64,000 bases of DNA, from NCBI RefSeq assembly GCF_010183535.1, contig NC_071333.1, positions 10,476,587-10,540,586 of the forward strand, given 5' to 3'. The DNA comes from Caenorhabditis remanei. Taxonomy: Eukaryota > Nematoda > Chromadorea > Rhabditida > Rhabditidae. The notes beneath the pieces were generated by a model. It made no database searches, was not told where the DNA came from, and saw nothing but the letters and a program-made list of their open reading frames with translations. The position numbers and the translations under genes are program-made. Shown here piece after piece: positions 24,132 through 37,700 of this stretch. Positions within the stretch are counted from its first letter, which is position 1; each line of letters opens with the position of its first letter.

Positions 24132-26492
24132 ATGAAGATACCTGTACCAAAGCGAATTCTCTACCTGTTAGTATGTTTATCTCTATTTGATCTATCTGCT
24201 GAAATCTTGGCACAAACATTTCCAATATTGGCAGATACGATTCGAGCTATGAATAACCTCACTTTGATAAATCACTATGGGATAATTCCAACAGACACAA
24301 GGTATATAAAGTGGGAAATGCATTAGTAAAGCAAATAAATTGTAGCATATCTGTTTTAAACTCGTTAATAACATCGTCAGAAACAGTTGGAACATTGCTA
24401 TCATTACTGTTTGTGATTCCGTTGGCTGAAACAAAAGGAAGAAAATATCTTGTCATTTACATACGGTAAGAATTTGGAGTCACTGTCAAAAACTTTTAAA
24501 CTCCAACTTCAGCTCTGCTCTGACAATGCTTACTGCCGTTTGTCAGATCTCTTCAGCATTCTTCCAAGCCACCGAGTTCTATATTCTCAGTCAGTTCTTC
24601 TACGGACTTCAACATCCTCTCCGATCATTTTTGACATTTATGTATGTAACTGAATGTGCACCTGACAAAAACAGAGGTATACTACAAAATTGGGAGTGAT
24701 TTTCAAGTAAACTGTTCCAGGATTTGCATGTACAACACTGCTTATTTTGAATGGAATCGTCAAAATGATAATGTATGTCACAAGGCTTACACGTCCAATT
24801 TTCTGACTGAAAGTCGGTCAAAAAATAGTTTGAACTTCTGCAATTGAATTGACAGAAAATTATGATAACTGTGATCAAGTTTCAATATAGTAAATTGACA
24901 GTTTCTTGCAGGCTACCAATAGCGTCACCTTCAGTCTTTGGTAAATCTGACACCTGGTTTGTGTTTCCATTAACTGCTCTGATAAGGTGAAATTCAAAGT
25001 ACAACACAGAAAAATCAACTGAATATTGTTTTTCAGCAATTTATTAATCTTAGTGCCAGTATCCAAACTGCCAGAGTCTCCGAAATGGTTGGTTTGTCAA
25101 AACAGGATGACAGAAGCAAAAGAGTCTGTAGAATACTATCATGGAAAAGATTGCTTCTCAAGTAAAAGAACCTATTATGGGAAATTTGAGACATTATTTA
25201 TTTCAGGTGGCGTGCTTATGTCACTCCTCAAAGAAAAAAACTTGACAGTGGAATCTCACGTAACTTTGAATCAAGTTTGGGAAAACGATACTTTGAGAGA
25301 GGTGGAGGGATGCTTTGATGCTACGTCACCAATTTTCTTTTCAGGGTTTCAAAGTGCTGTTTGCCTTTTTGTTTTTCTTCCTTCTGGATTCGGCTAATGT
25401 TCAATCAATGTACTCTGTCCAGTTACACCAAAGTGTGGGATTCACTGTTCAAGAGGTTACTTGTTCTCATTATACCACATTTCCTCTTTCCACCGTTTTA
25501 GGCTCTCAACATCAACTTGATTCTTTCAATTGTATTCTTCCCAGCGCAGTTCCTTAGCACAGTTTTGTTAGACTGGATTGGTAGACGTCCTGTCTTTTTC
25601 ATTTCAGCAGTTCTAATGTAGTTCCCCAAATCATTGAATTGCAATAGTTATTGTTTTGCAGGTACTTCGCAAGTTGGATTGTTCTGATCACCCAGTTGAT
25701 TGTGTTCTTCGTCGGTCCCAGTTTGCTAACCAAGATTATGTGTAAGTAAAATAAAATTACAAACTGACTTTGTTATTCTTATTTCAGATGTTTCTATGGA
25801 GTGTATTGGACAGATATCTAGTAACACAGGAGTCGCAATCCTCAGAATACTCTTCATTACCGAACTTTTCCCACCTTCTGCACGAACATCAGTTTCACAG
25901 GTAAATCTTGGTGCTTAGCCATTAAAATTATTGAAATGTTTAGGCAATGCTATTTGCAACTTTGGCGATGAACTCATCTCTAATGTCGTCTTTCCCAGTT
26001 TTGTTTTCTTTTTTTCCACCGGGATTTTTCATGCCATTTGTGGTCACTCAGCTGATATTTGGTGTGTACATGTACAAGTATGTTTGTAATAAAAATAATT
26101 TTGCTCAAGAATTAATGTATTCTAGACATATGCCAGAAACTAAAGGACGTACAGTATGCGACATCATTGAGTCAATGGATGAGAATGTTATGTCTAGGGT
26201 GAAAATTTCTGCTCAGTAAAGATAGAAACTCAAAAATTTCAGACCGCTACACTTGTTGAAGAAAAGATTCCTCTAATTAAGTCTAGAGTGGGTTGAACAC
26301 TTTTTCAGCACGTAATCTAATTTTATTCAGGCTTGGACATTGGCGGCAAAACGAAATAGTATACTTAATATTTCCAGATCCAGGGTAATTAAATTTGTGT
26401 TTCACATGACTTTTAAGTTTAAAACTTTAAAAAGTTTTTTTCAGACATTGACATACGATCAGAAGTACATTCCCAAAAATCAAATATATTGA
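24132..26492 (+). CDS. Major facilitator transporter 3 (524 aa)
   Basis: Sixteen exons: 24132-24301, 24346-24465, 24513-24676, 24721-24772, 24912-24986, 25037-25161, 25207-25301, 25345-25455, 25502-25617, 25662-25741, 25788-25900, 25944-26077, 26126-26198, 26243-26287, 26331-26384, 26445-26492. It has 524 residues with all family motifs intact: AETKGRK, ECAPDKNRG, PESPKWL, DWIGRRP, ELFPPSART, PETKGR. The intracellular loop between the two six-helix halves contains KEKNLTVES, as in its paralogues, and the C-terminal tail keeps KRNSILN. The start is not preceded by an obvious trans-splice acceptor. AATAAA at 26568-26573 is a good polyadenylation signal. A plasma-membrane solute transporter; substrate unknown. 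Confidence 0.9.
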
Positions 26493-26567
26493 TGGAGTAC
26501 GAATGCAGAAAAAAATTAATGTAAATAACTCATGAGTACTCTTTAATAGTGCTTATGAACTTTTGTA

Positions 26568-26573
26568 AATAAA
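26568..26573 (+). terminator. Polyadenylation signal of transporter 3
   Basis: AATAAA 76 bases after the stop codon of transporter 3 and about 190 bases before the next ATG. Confidence 0.6.
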
Positions 26574-26695
26574 CATGAAATGTAATCAATTTGTTGTTTT
26601 TTTCACTGATATGAATCATTATTTTTGTATGCTACATCAAGTTCCGATATGATGATTGCAGGAAACATGTAGGCTGCCCTGGAAAAAGTGTTCTT

Positions 26696-26702
26696 GATAA
26701 GA
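26696..26702 (+). promoter_or_regulatory. GATA site upstream of transporter 4
   Basis: GATAAGA within GTTCTTGATAAGAG, 70 bases before the ATG at 26766. The 14-base context is identical to that of transporter 3. Confidence 0.5.
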
Positions 26703-26765
26703 GAATCAAGAACTGTCCTGATACCAGTTCAGTCTCAGTTTTGCCTGGTGTCATTTTCAAGTACG

Positions 26766-29034
26766 ATGTTTTCTATTCCTAGGAATATTATTTTCATGAT
26801 ATTATGTTTTCTACTCTTGGATACCATTAACCAAATGCAAGTTCTAATGTTTTCATCATTATCCGAAGTGATCACTGCAATGAATAATCACACTCTTGTC
26901 TCACATTTCGGTTTGGAACCTACCGGAACACGGTAATTTGCAAGAAACTGCAGTAAATTCATCATTGAAAATTTCAGATTGGCTTTGATGAACTCAGTTA
27001 TGACAACAACAACCGAAATAGGGAATGCTCTTTCAATTCTATTACTTTTACCAGTTTCTGACTTGAAGGGACGAAAATATGCTTCAGTATACTTACGGTA
27101 GTTTCTGATTACCTTTGAAGTGAAATAACTTCAAAAGTTTCAGTTTTGGTATAACGTTTGCAGCTGCGTTGTGTCATTTGTTAGCAGCTTGGTTCGAAGC
27201 ATCCGAACTATATATACTAGGCCAGTTGATACTGGGATCTCATTATTCCTTACGCACTTTTGTAACTCTAATCTTTGTATTAGAGTGCGTTCCAGATATG
27301 TTCCGAGGTAATCTCAGCTCGGAAATTTTAAATATTGAAAGATTTCCAGGTTTCGCGAGTACCATATTCATGTTTTCATTTGTATTCGCTAAAATGATCA
27401 TGTAAGTGAATAATTGTCTTTTTTTTTGGAATTGTAGACTTTTGTCAGGTTTTCTGCTGCATCACCGAGTTTGCTAGGAACGAGTTCACTTTGGTTCACT
27501 TTTCCAATCATTGTGATGATAAGGTAACATTTATATTGCAAGAACTCCTTCAAGACGTACAAAGTTATCAGTTCTGTTGCTGTTCTGTGCATGCTCACTC
27601 GGTTTCCTGAATCTCCAAAATGGCTCATTCAGCAGAACAGAGTGATAGAAGCGAGAGATTCAGTTCGATTTTATCATGGCGCTGATTGTCATTTAAGTTA
27701 GACTTTCAAAGTAGAAAGTTACTACAATTTCAATGAAACAATTTCAGATGAAGTTGTGACTTCAATGATCAAAGAAAAAAACTTGACACATGAAAATAAG
27801 CTTTCATTGCGTCAAGTATGGGAAAATGACACATTGAGAGAGGTATACTTGTGATTTGGAAAAATACTGCATGAATCAAAAATTTAGGCATTCAAAATCC
27901 TGTTAGCAGTATTGTTTTTCCTTGAGTTCGACACTACGTATATACTTTCTATTTACACAATAACTTTCCATAATACAGCTGGATTCAGTACACAAATGGT
28001 TAGTTTACAATCACTCGGCTTTTGGACATTGTAGTTTCAGGCAATGAACATCAACCTGATTATCACAGCTGTTTCACTTCCCAAAAATTTCATTGGAACA
28101 TACATTCTGGATGCTCTTGGAAGGAGACCAACTCTGTTCATTGGTGGTCTGATGCTGTAAATAAATAAGAAAAAGACACAAATTATTGAAAAATGATTCA
28201 GATATTCAAAATCTGTTTTACTTTTGGCAACTGAAATCATCATTTACATTTCCGGTGCAAGTTTTTTGACGGAAAGTTTATGTGAGTGACCTAAAAGAGA
28301 ATTGTTTGAGAATGAAAGTTTTTCAGATGTTGTGGTAGAATTACTGTCATCATTGGCTCCTGCAACTGGTATGAATTCCATTCGAATTTTGTTCGTATCT
28401 GAGTTGTTTCCACCTTCTGCCCGAACAGCGGTTGGGCAAGTGAGTGCGCTCTAATTTTCAGCATGTCTTGAACCCCAAATAAATAAATTTTCAGGCGATG
28501 ATGTTCATTTCTATGGCAATTAACACTCCTATCACAACTTTCTTCCCAATCGTCAACTCAATATTCCCTCCGATCTTTTTTGTACCTTTTGTTATAACAC
28601 CACTGATTCTGGGCACCTATTTATATAGGTATGAACCTATTTATAGTTTTAACTTGCTCTCATGTATTATTTTAGACATATGCCAGAAACTCGAGGGCGC
28701 GCAGTTTATGACATCATTGAGTCTATGGATAGAGATGTTGGCTCAAGGGTACTTTCAATGATCATTCAGTAGTTTTCTAAAATTATGTTTTCAGGCTGCA
28801 TCAATTTACGAAGAAAAACTACCTCTTATCAGAGATCGAGTAAGTTTATCATATGCAGTTTAGATGTCAATCCGAATTGAACTTTCAGGCCAGAACTCTT
28901 GCAGTTAAACGGAATAGCATACTAAACACTTCTCGCACTCGGGTAAGAGCACAAAGATAAGAAAATGTTAATGCTGCAAAATTGGTCTTTTTCAGGCGTT
29001 GACTTTTGACCACAAGTTCAATTCAAAGAACTGA
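26766..29034 (+). CDS. Major facilitator transporter 4 (520 aa)
   Basis: Sixteen exons: 26766-26932, 26978-27097, 27144-27307, 27350-27401, 27449-27523, 27572-27696, 27748-27842, 27888-27998, 28041-28156, 28202-28281, 28327-28439, 28495-28628, 28676-28748, 28795-28839, 28889-28942, 28996-29034. I start at 26766 because it aligns with the MxFSIP start of the paralogues; upstream in-frame codons lack an ATG. Motifs: the first loop reads SDLKGRK rather than AETKGRK, then ECVPDMFRG, PESPKWL, DALGRRP, ELFPPSART and PETRGR. It is the most diverged member, also losing the KIM end of the exon before YVVVELL (ESL instead). All frames are intact. AATAAA lies at 29120-29125. Confidence 0.88.
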
Positions 29035-32000
29035 CATTCTTGATACTTGATTGTGATAAGACTGATGTGTGCTCCGATGCACTTTTTGTATTGTATATCA
29101 ATGAATCTTTGTTCAAAAGAATAAAATGTCTTAATATGAAGAGTCAATCAGATAGAAGATGAAGAAGAAGACTAAAAGTATTCTCAGAACAAATATTTGT
29201 TTGCACCTCCCAAATATTATATTCAAATGCGACGAACCATGTCCAGATTAAGAAGAAAAGGCCGACACGGATTAACAAGGAGTATGTAGAAAAGGAGGGA
29301 TGAGAACTATGCTACTGTCAAGACACGCACCATATATTCAAGGCTTATTTTTATTGTAGAAACCTAATAATATCAGATTATTTCTGGTTTCGTTTTGATG
29401 GCTCTGTACTCTTCCAGTTTCAAACATATTGGGTTGGAGAGGTTTGTCTACAAGAACACTCTACAAATGCCAGTTTCATTTTTTGAGCCCCATTCGCGCC
29501 AAAGCAAACATGCCCTCTCATTGCCACACCAATTCGTATTTTTTCCGGAGGGCAATAGTTGCAATGATGGTGCATTCAAAAGTGTGTGTATGAAATCCAA
29601 TACATTTTTTCCATACGATGACCCATCCATTATGTTTCATTTCGCTCCCTCCAAAACTATGTACGTCCACAATTCCCGGAGAAAAAGAGAAACACACACA
29701 CAATGTGCGCCAGGGGCCTCCCATCATTTTATATCCAACGTCTCACACTTGTTCCTTCATCGCCGTATGTTTATCAAAAAAAAAAGCGGCGTCGCCGGGG
29801 GCTATCAATCTCAATTAATCTCTTTCATCACTACAACATCCATTATTCTTCCACGTTTTCTAATTTCTAGTGCCTTTGTGGAGAGGGTGGATGGAAGGAG
29901 CATGGGGTGACAACTTGACAAATGAAATGACCAGGACCAATCTGAAAAGACAAAAATTTCACCAAACTTTTTAAATAAAAAATAATAACTCTACTTTTTT
30001 CCAGTGGAATTTTATAGATCCCCGCTTTGTAGCATCCATATTCAAATAATAATTTCAGACTCCTTGTCTTCTGTTTAGCCCTTCATCCCTTTTCTATTTT
30101 CTTCACCTCCACGTTTCGTTTTTCCATTCTCAGAAATTATTATGGGAATGCGACCATTAAACAGCCCGAGGCAAAGCGGCTGCAATAGAACGTCAGATCT
30201 GAAAGAGGTGAGGGAAAAGGCTCCCACGATCAAGGATGCACCTCTTGTGCACGGAGCACCCTTCCCGGAGCCCCTGTTTTTATGCATTCGTATTTTTCTC
30301 CTGCCCAAGTTTACCCGCTTGTTTTGCCTTTCCGCTAGTATTCACTTTATACAAATTCACATTTCAAATTTCGGCAAACGGTTGGTGAAAGGTAGCAATG
30401 GCCTGTTTCCCAGACAATAAACATGGCACCTCGTCGACGCTTCTCATTGATAAGACTTTCAATGTTACCGTACCTTCCATCTTTTCTTTGTTCACAATAG
30501 AATTTTCAAATACATTCGAAACTGTTTGATTATTCTGAAAGTGACTTTTGTCCGCAACATCAACATTGTTCAATCTAATATCCTATTCAATGTGATGTTC
30601 TTTATCTGGCAGCCCGTTTGCCTCCTGAATAATTCACATTCGCAATTTCAATATCTATCACGTATTTCCTTCCTTTCTTAAGATTTGAAATCTGTTCAAA
30701 TCTCTTCCTCCTTCCCCCTATTGTTGTCCGAGGAACGCTTCTAGTTGTAATATGTCAGTCAATTTTTGTAACAAGTTCCTAACCAAGTAATTTGACACTC
30801 TCGTAGCCATGCCACAATGTGTTAATCCTTCGGGAAGAGGTCACTCTTCCTACCAACCAGTCAGTGTAGGTCAATCATATCACATTTCACTTTTTTCTCA
30901 CTATCCCGTTAATGAGAAACAACTGAATAAGAGAAAGTTATGTTTCGGGAGAAAGTACGAAATCTAACAAACAAGTTTTAAAAGTGAAAGAGATATATTA
31001 GAGGTAGCAAATAGTTTACCGCCTGTTATTTGTGACTTATTGTACAAGTAAAATTGGGTTCTATTACTGTATAAACAATATACTAAACTAAGAGTATGAA
31101 ATTTCATATAACTCTATATAACGTGTAGAGAGCAAAGTAATAAATCCTAATTTCTTCATTTGAAGTCTATTTAATAAACATTATTCTCACTTTTTCATCT
31201 TGATAAACCGTATGATTTGAGTTACGGATGTTCTTTCTTGAAGGTCAACCAAATCCACACTTATCTCGAAAACATAACCAGGCCAACTTGCCAAAACACA
31301 CGCGTTGAATGCAAGAAATCGGTGGCCCGAATCTATCGGCGTTCACGGTGTGGTGTGACTAATTGATGGTTGGTAGTAGTGTAGTAGTACATGAGATGCT
31401 GTCGGTGGATAACGAGAGGGTCTACTCGAGGTCGTGTCCGGCTGTCCACAGTCTTTCTTTCTCCTTACCTTTTTCATCACCCCCTCCTTTTTCATTTAAA
31501 TAGACCTCCTAATTATATGAGAAAGGACTGTCATGGTGCACGCATAATTACAAGGTCTGAGTCTCAAAAACTATCCGACAGATCATTTCTTTCCATTTTC
31601 ATGAGTAGAAAAAAGTTTGAAGGATTGACAATATCTTTTCACTGCCCCAGGTGAAAATTCTAGCTTTCATGTTTTGCTTTATTTTCTTTGGTCCAACTTT
31701 ATGTTCTCCAGGTAGCTCTGCCAGTTGGTTTAAAAGCAGGTGTAATAAAACTTGCCATTTCATTAGCTGTTATGACAATGCATGTTTGACTCAACTCAAA
31801 AATTAATCAGCGGTAGCAATATGCCACCAAAACATATTGGCGGTATCTCTTTTTGCCGTGTGCGGTAAACGGAATTACATACATGCAAATATTAGTTTTA
31901 CCGTTGGCGGCAAAAGGTCGCAGAGCCCTAATTCGTACTGACAGCCGGGAAGGGACCTCTCTGATTTATTGCCTTCCACCAAAACTTTTATTACCCCTTT

Positions 32001-34793
32001 TCGTCTTGCCAATTCCACTTCTATCGGAATGGAAAACCTGAGGCTCAGCTGCTCTCTTGGGTTCGAGAGGTTGTGAGTCAAGCTTTTGCTCTAACTCTGG
32101 CCGCAAGCAGCCGCTATTCAGGACTCGAACCAGCCGACACAATTTTTTCCTCGTTCCGTCGTTTAAATTAATGATTTGATCGGCGGGGTGTTAAAGAACA
32201 GAAGAACGGCTGATCGATTGGTTTTCTACGAAGAGCACACTTGAGGAGTTGTTCTTTTTTGTTCCATGCTTTGCTGGAAGAAGATTGATGAGTCAAATAA
32301 ACAAGAAATGTTTTTTTTCTCCCAATTCTTGTGGTGTTGCAAAAGCTGTTGTTTGTGTAACTACTACACATTATTACCCATTATTAGATTTCTAAGAAAG
32401 TGTTCTGTTCAACTTCCAATGCTATCAAAACTTGCAAAAGTGACCAAATTTAACAAAGGCGATGTTTACAGAACACGCAATATTTCCGAATACTTTTCCA
32501 TTAGATCGACCTCCATTAGTATTGCGCAACCTCTGGTATTGCGGTTCCCTTTTAAGAAAAGATTTGCTATAAAAGAAAAATGAAAACAAAGGAGAATTCC
32601 TGGAAGTTCAAGGAGGAAAAAAGTAAGGGGGAAAATACCTGCGCGGCGTTCTTTTTGTTCCGGTAGCCCGTCTCGTTCCGTTTTTCACATTACCACCGCC
32701 ACACATCCCATTCTCGCCTTTTTACCCTTCTCACCTTCTCACCTAGATTCTGAGAATTCACCACTTTCAAATTGTCTCATAAAACTGCGAAATCATTACA
32801 TGGTCATGCTCATTGCATTCGGGAGGTTAGAATGAAGAGTCTTTGTCTCTAATTACACACGCTTCCTGGAAGGTCGTTTTTGAATGAAACGTACTTCTAG
32901 CGTGATATGTTGTTATTGGGGTTCGTATGTTCCGATTTCAATGGTCTTTAACGGTCGATTTGTCAGAATTTCCGGCGGGTGGTACGAGTCAACAGTGGTG
33001 ACTGCTGGTGAAGAGAAATTGAAAAAAGAAAGTTGAATGAACTTTTCTCTTTCTTTCTGTCGAATCAAAAAATCATTAAACTCCATGGTGAGTCATGTTA
33101 ATAGTGTTCTTGTAGACATTCTTCCTGAGCTCTCAACGTTTGTATTTTTCAATTTCGTGAAAACGGAAAAGTCACTAGTTGGATTCTTGTACGAGAGTTT
33201 GTCCGTGAAGATTTTTTCTTGTTTTCTTCATTTTTTTCTTTCGTTCCCACTTTATTTATTTATTTATTTCTCAGTGGTACTAATTCCCACTGAACCTGCC
33301 TCTAGCAGTTAATTTTTTCGTTCTCTTCCACTCTTTAATACCGCTCATCCTGATCGTAGGACATCTGTCGATGCTAGCCTGGCGCAAGGATATGTTCTCA
33401 TCGCAAAACGATGAAACTTTCAAGACACTGTTCAATTTACAGAACAGTCGTTTCTCTTTCAACACCTGTCGTTTTTTGTGATGAGGTGCCGGTCATCAGC
33501 CCGCCACCCCGTCGCAACGAAACTCCGCCCTTCTTCTCCAGCCCCCATTGCTATGCTTGCGCGAAGGCAGTCCTCCTCCCTTCACCATAAGACCACCCAC
33601 TTCTTCCTGGTGCAAAACCGATCCAACCAATTTATACTGTTTCTTTTGTCAAAGTGTTCTCCGTTCGTATACCCATTATTTTGCTCTGCCTCCCATTTTT
33701 TCAAGCTCATCGGATTTTTGATGGGTTAATGTGCAATGAAATGAATGAGCAAGCACATGTACATAGTACTCTTACATATGGTTCACGTTTCCTCCGTGTC
33801 TTACGATGCGATCTCTTAGCAGTCCTTCATTCTATACATGATTTTTAATATATATCTTTTACAAAACTTGTTTCTTTTCTTTCCACTTCTTTTCTTCGAG
33901 TTACTGAGTCACAGATAGAAGTCATCTGCCAAAAACTCATATTGTGGTTGGCCCTCTTTCTACCTATTCATCTTAGAAGCCCAATTGGTTTTCTCATTAC
34001 TTCACACACTCATCTACCTAGTACAACCCTCTCTTTTCACTCGCCGTTTCTATCACGAATAAAAAGTATAAAAAGAGAGTATCACTACTAACTAATTTGG
34101 AATTGAAAACAGGCCTTAATTGTATTCCAAATTTTTGAGAGGCATAAAATTCACCCTGGGAGCCACACAACAGTACAATCAATTACATTTACATATCCTT
34201 CCGTTTCGAATTGAAATTGAGTGTTGTAATTGATGAGCATTGGTGGTGGAAGTGCAAATTGAAAGAAGAGCATGAGGGTGCAACACGCCAGAAAAACGCC
34301 CCAGACCACCAACTACATTTTTCTGATGTTTCCTTCTCCTTTTTTGCATTTTTTCTTCACGCGCATCTTGACAAGCTTATCTGTTCTTGGTTTGCAACTA
34401 TTGACCCCCGTCTATCCGTTTTCCATGTTTCATGCCCTCCACTCTCAATGTTTTTTTCTCCCTCCTCTTCCCCTTTCTAACTTTTTCACACCCCCAAGAC
34501 TCTTTGGTCTTCATTTCTTTTTCTTTCTTACTCCATATTCTAATATAGATATGAAGGATGCCGAAGATGAGTATAATGACGCGCTTTTCCTGAATAGCTT
34601 CCCGCAAAAGCGGATATTTGAGCATCTGCCCCCAGGCCTCTTCACACTTCTCTATTTCATTTTGGGCCTGTCAAATTGAATTTCGTATCTTGTTGTTCCT
34701 TCTAGACTCTCATCCTCCCATTCTTTTTTCAATTTCCGTACGTATTTTTTTCCAGAGTCTGAGACGACGGCGCTATCTACAATCTATGTCACG
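29035..34793. other. Long region without a supported gene
   Basis: About 5.8 kb between transporter 4 and the receptor kinase. It has AATAAA of transporter 4 at 29120-29125, a 170-codon unspliced open frame 29398-29910 (see findings), a (AC)n run near 29690, a TTTA microsatellite at about 33250-33270 and C-rich patches near 33490-33600. I found no exon pair with matching phases. As the receptor gene starts at 34794, much of this is probably its upstream regulatory DNA. Confidence 0.45.
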
Positions 34794-37700
34794 ATGAAAT
34801 TGTTGCTGTATCTCCTATTTCTTACTATTCATATCAACACAGTAGTCACTTTGGAATTGAGTAAGTTTTTTTCACATTCCGTTAGTCTTTCCGCCACATT
34901 CCTCTGGTTTTTTTCCTCGAACACGGTCCATTTCCCTTGCTTCCACATTTGGCAATCACAACTACATACATACTGAAAAAAGTGTCCGTCTTCAAGGAAA
35001 TAGAGATCGAGGCGTGAAGAAAGGAAAGAGCGATTGTTAGAAATGCATCATATTTTGTCACCAAAGTCGCACTCTAAACCTCCAAACTAGTACACTTTTT
35101 TCCTCCTTTTCCATTAGCTCTCATCACTCAACAAAAATGTTTTTCGTGGGACATGCACGCCGGAATTTATGGGAGGGCAAAAGGAAACGAGATGATGAGG
35201 AAAAAGGGTGGGTAGTTAGGTTGAGAAGGTATTGAAGACAAAAACTTGAGAAGAAAAAAAGTTTTTGGGCCCAATAACACTTTTGAGATACCATCTTTTT
35301 GCGCGAAATTTGAGTCGGCAACTGAAGATAATATCAAAAGGCAAAAGGAGTGGTTTGGGTTTGAAACAGGCGCAGAAGATATGGAGATGGTCACAAGTGG
35401 ATAGTGATGAATTATAGGCCCGGTCTATGGATATTGAAATGGGATTAGAAACAGATAGTCCTCTTATGCTGATCAAAATCCCGAGATTAACAATTTATGG
35501 TTCAAACATTATGCAACATTATATCCCCTTAACGTCAAATAGCCACAAGTCATCGAGAATGGGTACTAAATCCATGCAATGCAATGATGATGACACCGAT
35601 TAGGGCAGGTGCAACGTTCCATCCAATGACATTCCGCGTGTCTCACCGTAATCGATCCGTATTCTTGAGCATTGAGCGTAAAATCTGAATAGCTTTGTAT
35701 TGCGCAACAGGACAAAGAGGTGTGGGGGCGATGGGTAGATAAAGAGAAGGAGGGAGAGAATATAGTACATGTCAATTTATTGCCTTTCTATTTTCAATGG
35801 CACCAGATATAAATCACACGCTTTTGTTACATCAGGGTAACTTGTTGGGGGTAACTTTTGTCAAAGAGATACAACATCCTGTGTTTATGATGACTTGTAG
35901 ATTTTTGATATTTTGAGATGATGATTCGATTTGTCAGGCAGTCAGTCAAAAGAGTCGTAGAAAACGAAAACCAATTTCTTGTGGTCCCGAAAACTCATCA
36001 CTGGGTCTGGTCTTTCAATGACAGCTGCTTGTCGTTCAATTGCTAAATAACACATCATAACATTGTTCTTTTAGTCCTCCTTATCATTTCTCTCCCTCTT
36101 TTTGTTTCTGCCATCGAGAAGATTCAGAGACACGAAAAGACGGAAAGTGGAAGCCCTAGCGAACTTCTTCTCGGATCCGGGGGGAACGGAAAGCATCTTA
36201 TTGTAAGAAATAAGGATGATATATAATCAAAAGCGGACTGTGACAGTTTTGTCGGATTGCTCGTTTCCGGAAGATGCGCAACTGTTGCAATGCACAAAGG
36301 AGCCGCATCGCGCGAGAAGAAGAGCTTCCTTCTTTCAAAGTGCCACAATGATCGATTGCTTACAGTTTATACCAAACACTTCTGACAGACTATGTGTGCC
36401 AATTCACCTGTGTATTGAGGAAAAAAAGAGCCGAAAAGGTCACGAAGTAGAGTCTATAGCGTTACAAAAAACTTAATTGCGTCTCTCCAACTTGATTGCC
36501 CGATCTGACATTTTTATTTCTTCCCTCCATCTACCTGAGTCATTCACCTAAAAGCTTTCTGCTTTTTCGCTTTCTCTTTCATTTTCTGCCCTCTCTATCT
36601 TTCCATGTTTTTTCTTGTTTTCATTCCAAGATCAAAAATGAGAATAGATGGCGTCGGAGAATAGACAGTCGCATTATCGTCATCCGTTTTGTTATCGTTT
36701 GAATGATTAACGAGATTGCGCAACTTGACAAGGCGGTGAACATCACAAGGATTAGTAGCCATGCGCAATTTCTAAAGAAAGTATGTATTTTTGACCTGGA
36801 CGAAGGTGAGAAAGGTCACACAGTCAACAATGGTCCATTTGAATGTACAGGAATTACAAGTCAACGAAACGGGGAAAGGGAGCACTTTGTATCTAACATT
36901 AATCATTCATTTCTTCACCTTTGCCCAATAACAATTGTTTATTTTACACTATCAGGCTGGTAGGTGAGATGAATGATAAAATGTGTATGTGTCACAACAT
37001 TCGAGAGTATCAGGTCGTAAATCACTTGGCCCAAGTGTAGTACAACATATACCTGGGTGCGCGAGAAGGTCGTGTGCACACCATTTTTATTGGTTATTTA
37101 TGTATCCACCAAGAATTGATGAGTTGTCAGACGCTCGTCAGGCTACCTCGGTTGGTTCTCGATAATCGCAAAACCATAATGTGACCATAAAAATTGTGCT
37201 TCTGTTCTGACCATAAAAGACAGGTATAATTATCCTCCTGGCAACAATACGCTGTGAAAGAAATGGGGTGTCGTAAAATTATTTTCGTCTTTCGGGTCTT
37301 ATCCTTATTTCATTCCACGCCGTCGGGTTTCAAACATTTTTCATCTCAATGCAACAAAGATACAAAAAAGATAGACATGAGACCACCCGCAACTCATATG
37401 ATTAGACGGCGTTGGTTTGATTTGGTGAGCTCAAAAAATTCAATTGAGAAGGCCGATGTGAGCTGAAAGCAAACCACAACCCGGGTCCTATTTGCTCTTT
37501 TTATCCAAATTGGTCGGTAGCTTGTTGACCGCACATCAGATTAGGCCTTAGCGGAAGGATGAGAATGCATAATGTCAACATGGGGTACATGACAAAACAA
37601 GCAAGGGAGAATGATAAGTACACTAGATCAAAAAATTGTGCCGGCTGAAATATGAGCACCTCTTCTGAGGGACATCTTCACCTATCAAGTGTGTCTTTCA

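Noticed and set aside
32085..32160. T-loop-like GGTTCGAGTCC on the minus strand suggesting a tRNA
   Set aside because: The flanking bases do not form a 5-bp T stem and no acceptor or anticodon arm can be drawn.
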